Of a stretch of DNA of 51,405 nucleotides, positions 48,518 to 51,405 are shown in pieces. Origin of the DNA: Paracoccaceae bacterium (GTDB lineage: Bacteria > Pseudomonadota > Alphaproteobacteria > Rhodobacterales > Rhodobacteraceae). The stretch is from assembly GCA_019429405.1 (NCBI GenBank), contig JAHYIZ010000019.1, forward strand, positions 1-51,405, written 5' to 3'. The notes under the pieces were generated by a model. That model was not told the origin of the DNA and did not search any database. It saw nothing but the letters and a program-made list of their open reading frames with translations. Positions within the stretch are counted from its first letter, which is position 1. Every line of letters starts with the position of its first letter. A program made the position numbers and the translations under genes.

Positions 48518-49736
48518 TTTTATGGATTGGCTCGCGGATTTTTGTGCGCCCCGGATCGCCCTTTTCGTGAAGCGCCTTTCGGGCAATGACACGCTCGCCA
48601 ACGGCGCACATCAGGCAGGCCCCTACATACCGAAAGATTTCCTGTTCCGCATTTTCCCGATGATCAACCGGATAGACGCGAAGAACCCCGATCACCGCTT
48701 TGAACTTGCCGTCGACTCCCACATGGACGCCCGGGAAGTGCGGGTGATCTACTACAACTCGAAACGCCACGAGGGGAAGCCGAACGGCCGCGACGAAACC
48801 CGACTGACGAATTTCGGTGGCGGGGCTTCGGCGCTTCTGGACCCGGAAAGCACCGGCGCGCTTGCAGTCTTCGCCTTCCCTCTGGACGAGAACGGCGCCG
48901 CGACGAGTTGCCATGTCTGGGTGTGCCGCCACGAGACCGAGGAGGATATTGCCGAGGAACGGTTCGGGCCGATTGAGCCGGGACGGTTTCTCATGTGGTC
49001 CCCCGAGCAACCCGGGCTGTTCCCGCCCTATGCCGCCGGGCGCGCGAGTTGCTGGCTTGAACCGGCCGAGATTCCGCCAGCGTGGCTGGCGCGGTTCCCG
49101 ACCGGGGCCGAGATCGTGCGCAAGACGGTGGAGCTTCGGCCCGAGCGCGGCACCGCGCCCGACAAGCGGCTTTTACGGCGGCGCGACTGCGAGTTTGAAA
49201 TCTTCCGCAGCTTGGAGGAGGCGATAGAACTTCCCGCGATTCACGCCGGATTCACCTCCTTGGACGATTTCATTTCCCGGGCGCAGACTGTGTTGCAACG
49301 GCGCAAGGCGCGTTCCGGGCGCTCGCTGGAATTGCACACCCGGGAAATACTTATCGAGGAGCGGTTCCGCGAGGGCGTGGATTTTCAGCACGGGCCGCAA
49401 TCGGAACCCGGCAAGCGCCCGGATTTCCTGTTCCCCTCGCAGGGCGCTTACCGCGACCCGGGCTTTCCCGCCGCCCGGCTTCGGATGCTCGCCACCAAGA
49501 CCACATGCCGCGACCGTTGGCGGCAAGTGATCAACGAGGCAGACCGAATCCCGGTGAAGCACCTGCTGACCTTGCAGGAGGGAGTTTCCGAGGCGCAGTT
49601 CCGGGAAATGACGCAGGCGAATGTGCGGCTGGTGGTGCCCGAGCCCCTGATTGCCAAGTTCCCGGCCAGTATTCGGGCGGACCTTCAGACCTTGGAGAGC
49701 TTCATGGGCGATCTGCGCTTGCTCGGCTCGGTTTGA
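48504..49736 (+). CDS. EcoRII-like type IIE restriction endonuclease
   Basis: This 410-residue nuclease is close to EcoRII (404 residues), which cuts before CCWGG and needs a second site as allosteric effector. The N-terminal effector domain (about 1-180) is followed by the EcoRII-C catalytic domain with K-R-P-D-F-L-F-P at 305-312, R-M-L-A-T-K-T-T-C-R-D-R-W-R-Q at 327-341 and L-L-T-L-Q-E-G-V-S. Asp307 and Lys332 are 25 residues apart, the same spacing as the catalytic pair in EcoRII. The GGGAGGGG box precedes the ATG at 48504. It appears intact and probably active. Confidence 0.94.
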   Translation: MAVSDFMDWLADFCAPRIALFVKRLSGNDTLANGAHQAGPYIPKDFLFRIFPMINRIDAKNPDHRFELAVDSHMDAREVRVIYYNSKRHEGKPNGRDETRLTNFGGGASALLDPESTGALAVFAFPLDENGAATSCHVWVCRHETEEDIAEERFGPIEPGRFLMWSPEQPGLFPPYAAGRASCWLEPAEIPPAWLARFPTGAEIVRKTVELRPERGTAPDKRLLRRRDCEFEIFRSLEEAIELPAIHAGFTSLDDFISRAQTVLQRRKARSGRSLELHTREILIEERFREGVDFQHGPQSEPGKRPDFLFPSQGAYRDPGFPAARLRMLATKTTCRDRWRQVINEADRIPVKHLLTLQEGVSEAQFREMTQANVRLVVPEPLIAKFPASIRADLQTLESFMGDLRLLGSV

Positions 49737-49795
49737 TCGCTTTGCATCCGCTGGACTAGGGTCGCCATTTTCCATCCCTAACCCCTTTAAAACGC

Positions 49796-50692
49796 TTATG
49801 CGGCTACGTCATACTTCAAGATACGCTGGCCGATAGCTGAAACAGAATCCAATGCAAGCAGGCGAAGCTCTTCCTGATCCGCCTGCTTCTCAAGGGATTT
49901 CAGTGCCTCGCTGATATTCGCCTGTTGCCGCTCCGTTACCTGCGGATCATCCTTAGCAGGGCGATGCAGGAGCAATTCATGGTTGCGCCTGAACGCGTCG
50001 TGCGTTTCCCTGTCTCGCTCAACTTTCAAGTCCCAGAGTCGGCGCTTGATCAGGTGGACGGAACTTGTCAAGGAGCCAGCCCGCAGCGTCCCGAAGTTTG
50101 CCACCAGCTTTGGCCCGGCGAAGTCGATCACGATTTGATGGCTCTCACCTTTTGCACGTCTTGCCCGGCCTTCCTGCAGGTCGCGACTGAAATACTGGCT
50201 AAAGCTTTCTTTCTGTGCCCGCACATAGTCACAGACGAGGAAAGGTAGCCGGTCTCCGCTTCGCAAGCCATCAGCGACTGCTGCCACTTCCTGCCCCGGC
50301 GAAACGACAAGCGCGTCATGCTGCACGGACGCGTCGTAGAGGGACGACAGCGCGGCCATCCAGCTTGCCGCTAACTGTTGAAGACTAAAACCCTCTGCTT
50401 CGCGGCACTCACCTACAAGAACACCTGAAACAGCTGTTTCTGGTTCCCTCAGGGCATCAATAGATCTTTGCGCGAGATCATGACGCAGGCACTCTCCCGC
50501 AATTCGCACAGCGGTCACTACCGCTGGTGCGTCTTTGCCATAGAGGCAATGCAGCCGCCCCAAAGCGTTCGCCAACTCGACATGGAAGCCGTCAGCATTA
50601 ACCGCCGCAACGCCTATGACAAGTCGCTCACACGATCCAGAAATGGGCCCAAGAAGGACCGGCGCCCAGAACGCTCTGACGCTCAGTTTCAT
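49796..50692 (-). CDS. hypothetical protein next to the IS66 element
   Basis: This 298-residue soluble protein has an N-terminal segment with E-R-L-V-I-G-V-A-A-V-N, a central region with L-x-F-x-V-C-D-Y-V-R, and a C-terminal coiled coil (Q-Q-A-N-I-S-E-A-L-K-S-L-E-K-Q). I do not recognise it; a distant likeness to DUF3037-type proteins is only a guess. It converges with the nuclease gene. The start codon lies inside the 8-bp target duplication of the IS66 insertion, so its native promoter and ribosome binding site, and perhaps the true N-terminus, have been displaced. Confidence 0.65.
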   Translation of the reverse strand: MKLSVRAFWAPVLLGPISGSCERLVIGVAAVNADGFHVELANALGRLHCLYGKDAPAVVTAVRIAGECLRHDLAQRSIDALREPETAVSGVLVGECREAEGFSLQQLAASWMAALSSLYDASVQHDALVVSPGQEVAAVADGLRSGDRLPFLVCDYVRAQKESFSQYFSRDLQEGRARRAKGESHQIVIDFAGPKLVANFGTLRAGSLTSSVHLIKRRLWDLKVERDRETHDAFRRNHELLLHRPAKDDPQVTERQQANISEALKSLEKQADQEELRLLALDSVSAIGQRILKYDVAA

Positions 50693-50693
50693 C

Positions 50694-51405
50694 GTAAGCG
50701 CGACGGCATCACCCTATGCGGCGAGGCTTGACGGCTGGTTGAAGCGCCATGGCATGAGGTCTTCGATGCCGCTCTGCGGATGGCCGTCGAGGATGGCGCG
50801 CAGGGTGGTGGCGATATAGTCGACCGGGTTCACGTCGGACATCTTGCAGGTGGCGACCAGCGAGGCGAGCATGGCCCAGTTCTCGGCGCCGATCTCGTTG
50901 CCCGCGAAGAGCGCATTTTTTCTTGTGAGGGCTATCGGGCGGATCTGGTTCTCGACCGGGTTGGTGTCGAGTTCCAGTGTTCCGTCGTCGAGGAAGCGGA
51001 TCAGGCCGGGCCAGTGCGCCAGGGTATAGCGGATGTCTTCGGCAAGTTGGGACTTCTGCGGGATACGCGATAGCTGGGCCTCCAGCCAGGGTTTCAGCGC
51101 CGCGATGATCGGGGCGGAATGCTCACGCCGGGCGGCAAGGCGCACGGAGGCCTCCTTGCCGCGCACGGTCTTCTCGATCTGATAGAGCAGCGCGATCTGA
51201 CGCAGCATCTCTTCGGCGATGGGTGAGCCATCGCTCTCGAAGCGCTTCACGAAACGGCGGCGCACATGCGTCCAGCAGTAGACCAGCTGCCACGGCCCGT
51301 TGTCGCGCGCGATCTCGGTCATCGCGTTGTAGGACTGATAGGCATCGCATTGCAGGAAGCGGCCCTGATACCCGGCGAGGAACTTCAGCGGATGCTCCTT
51401 GCCCC
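50694..51405 (-). mobile_element. IS66-family insertion sequence, one end
   Basis: The end is recognised by the family's terminal GTAAGCG at 50694 just outside the tnpC stop. The 8-bp target duplication would be 50686-50693 (GTTTCATC). The element continues past the window, so the other end and the second copy of the duplication cannot be checked. Confidence 0.75.
50714..51405 (-). CDS. tnpC: IS66-family transposase TnpC, C-terminal part
   Basis: The visible 230 residues are the C-terminal half of the DDE transposase: an L-Q-C-D-A-Y-Q-S-Y-N strand carrying an acidic residue, C-W-T-H-V-R-R-R-F, and the later D-T-N-P-V-E-N-Q-I-R-P segment with the final glutamate, then K-N-A-L-F-A-G. The frame stays open to the window edge, so the start at an internal ATG (51322) is not used. 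The gene ends 20 bp before the IS terminus. Confidence 0.92.
   Translation of the reverse strand, partial: GKEHPLKFLAGYQGRFLQCDAYQSYNAMTEIARDNGPWQLVYCWTHVRRRFVKRFESDGSPIAEEMLRQIALLYQIEKTVRGKEASVRLAARREHSAPIIAALKPWLEAQLSRIPQKSQLAEDIRYTLAHWPGLIRFLDDGTLELDTNPVENQIRPIALTRKNALFAGNEIGAENWAMLASLVATCKMSDVNPVDYIATTLRAILDGHPQSGIEDLMPWRFNQPSSLAA

Larger units (their letters stand above)
40095..51405. mobile_element. tRNA-Asn-integrated island (P4-satellite-like), left part
   Basis: The left edge is the 45-bp tRNA-Asn fragment. The content in order is tyrosine integrase, unknown gene, AlpA-like regulator, small coupled genes, P4/D5-type primase-helicase, non-coding region with repeats, EcoRII-type restriction-modification genes with Vsr, a hypothetical gene and an IS66-family element. 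There are no capsid, tail or lysis genes, no conjugation genes and no partition genes in the visible part. This fits a satellite or integrative plasmid-like element better than a full prophage. The right end is outside the window. Confidence 0.8.

Overview
The window looks like a chromosomal segment of an alphaproteobacterium of the Rhodobacteraceae (Rhodobacter/Paracoccus-like). The reasons are the high GC content with strong G/C third positions, the F1 order atpHAGDC without F0 genes, a HrcA/CIRCE-controlled groESL, an EcfG-like sigma factor, and gene transfer agent (GTA) head-spike genes of the Rhodobacter capsulatus rcc01079/01080 type. The species cannot be named from the sequence.

Bases 1-20,000 are mostly core genome. 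They hold the 3' end of a beta-oxidation enzyme, clpA coupled to an M23 peptidase, gloB opposite a methyltransferase, a cbpA-cbpM co-chaperone pair, and the F1 ATP synthase operon with its terminator. An H-type lectin gene, a cold-shock gene, an EamA exporter and groESL follow. A 42-residue membrane protein and an EF-hand protein then face an OmpR/EnvZ-type two-component system across an intergenic region with a clean inverted repeat.

Bases 19,700-29,900 form an envelope and stress block: a YiaD-like OmpA lipoprotein, a 1307-residue CheB-CheR-PAS-kinase-REC-REC-LuxR protein, and a set of very small membrane proteins (DUF1344, DUF3309, DUF883/YqjD-like, YqjE-like, Thivi_2564-like). An EcfG-like sigma factor without visible NepR/PhyR partners, an SH3 protein and an OmpA protein with a long alanine-rich helix complete it.

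Bases 30,371-39,775 are a capsule/exopolysaccharide locus (Wzy-like polymerase, two GT4 transferases, pyruvyl transferase, sulfotransferase, Wzx-like flippase, PssD/PssE). Inside it sit the two GTA head-spike genes. The particle's receptor-binding fibre is therefore encoded among genes that probably make its capsule receptor.

From 40,095 to the window end lies an integrated element. Its left edge is the 3' half of a tRNA-Asn gene (45 bp from the anticodon loop to CCA), next to a tyrosine integrase. After it come a chain of tightly overlapping small genes with an AlpA-like regulator, a P4/D5-type primase-helicase, a 900-bp non-coding region with an 18-bp perfect inverted repeat, and a complete EcoRII-like restriction-modification cassette (Dcm-like methylase with an HTH, Vsr, EcoRII-like nuclease). 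A hypothetical gene follows, with an IS66-family element inserted 1 bp before its start codon. The architecture resembles a P4-like phage satellite carrying a defence cargo. Its right end, where an intact tRNA-Asn is expected, lies outside the window.
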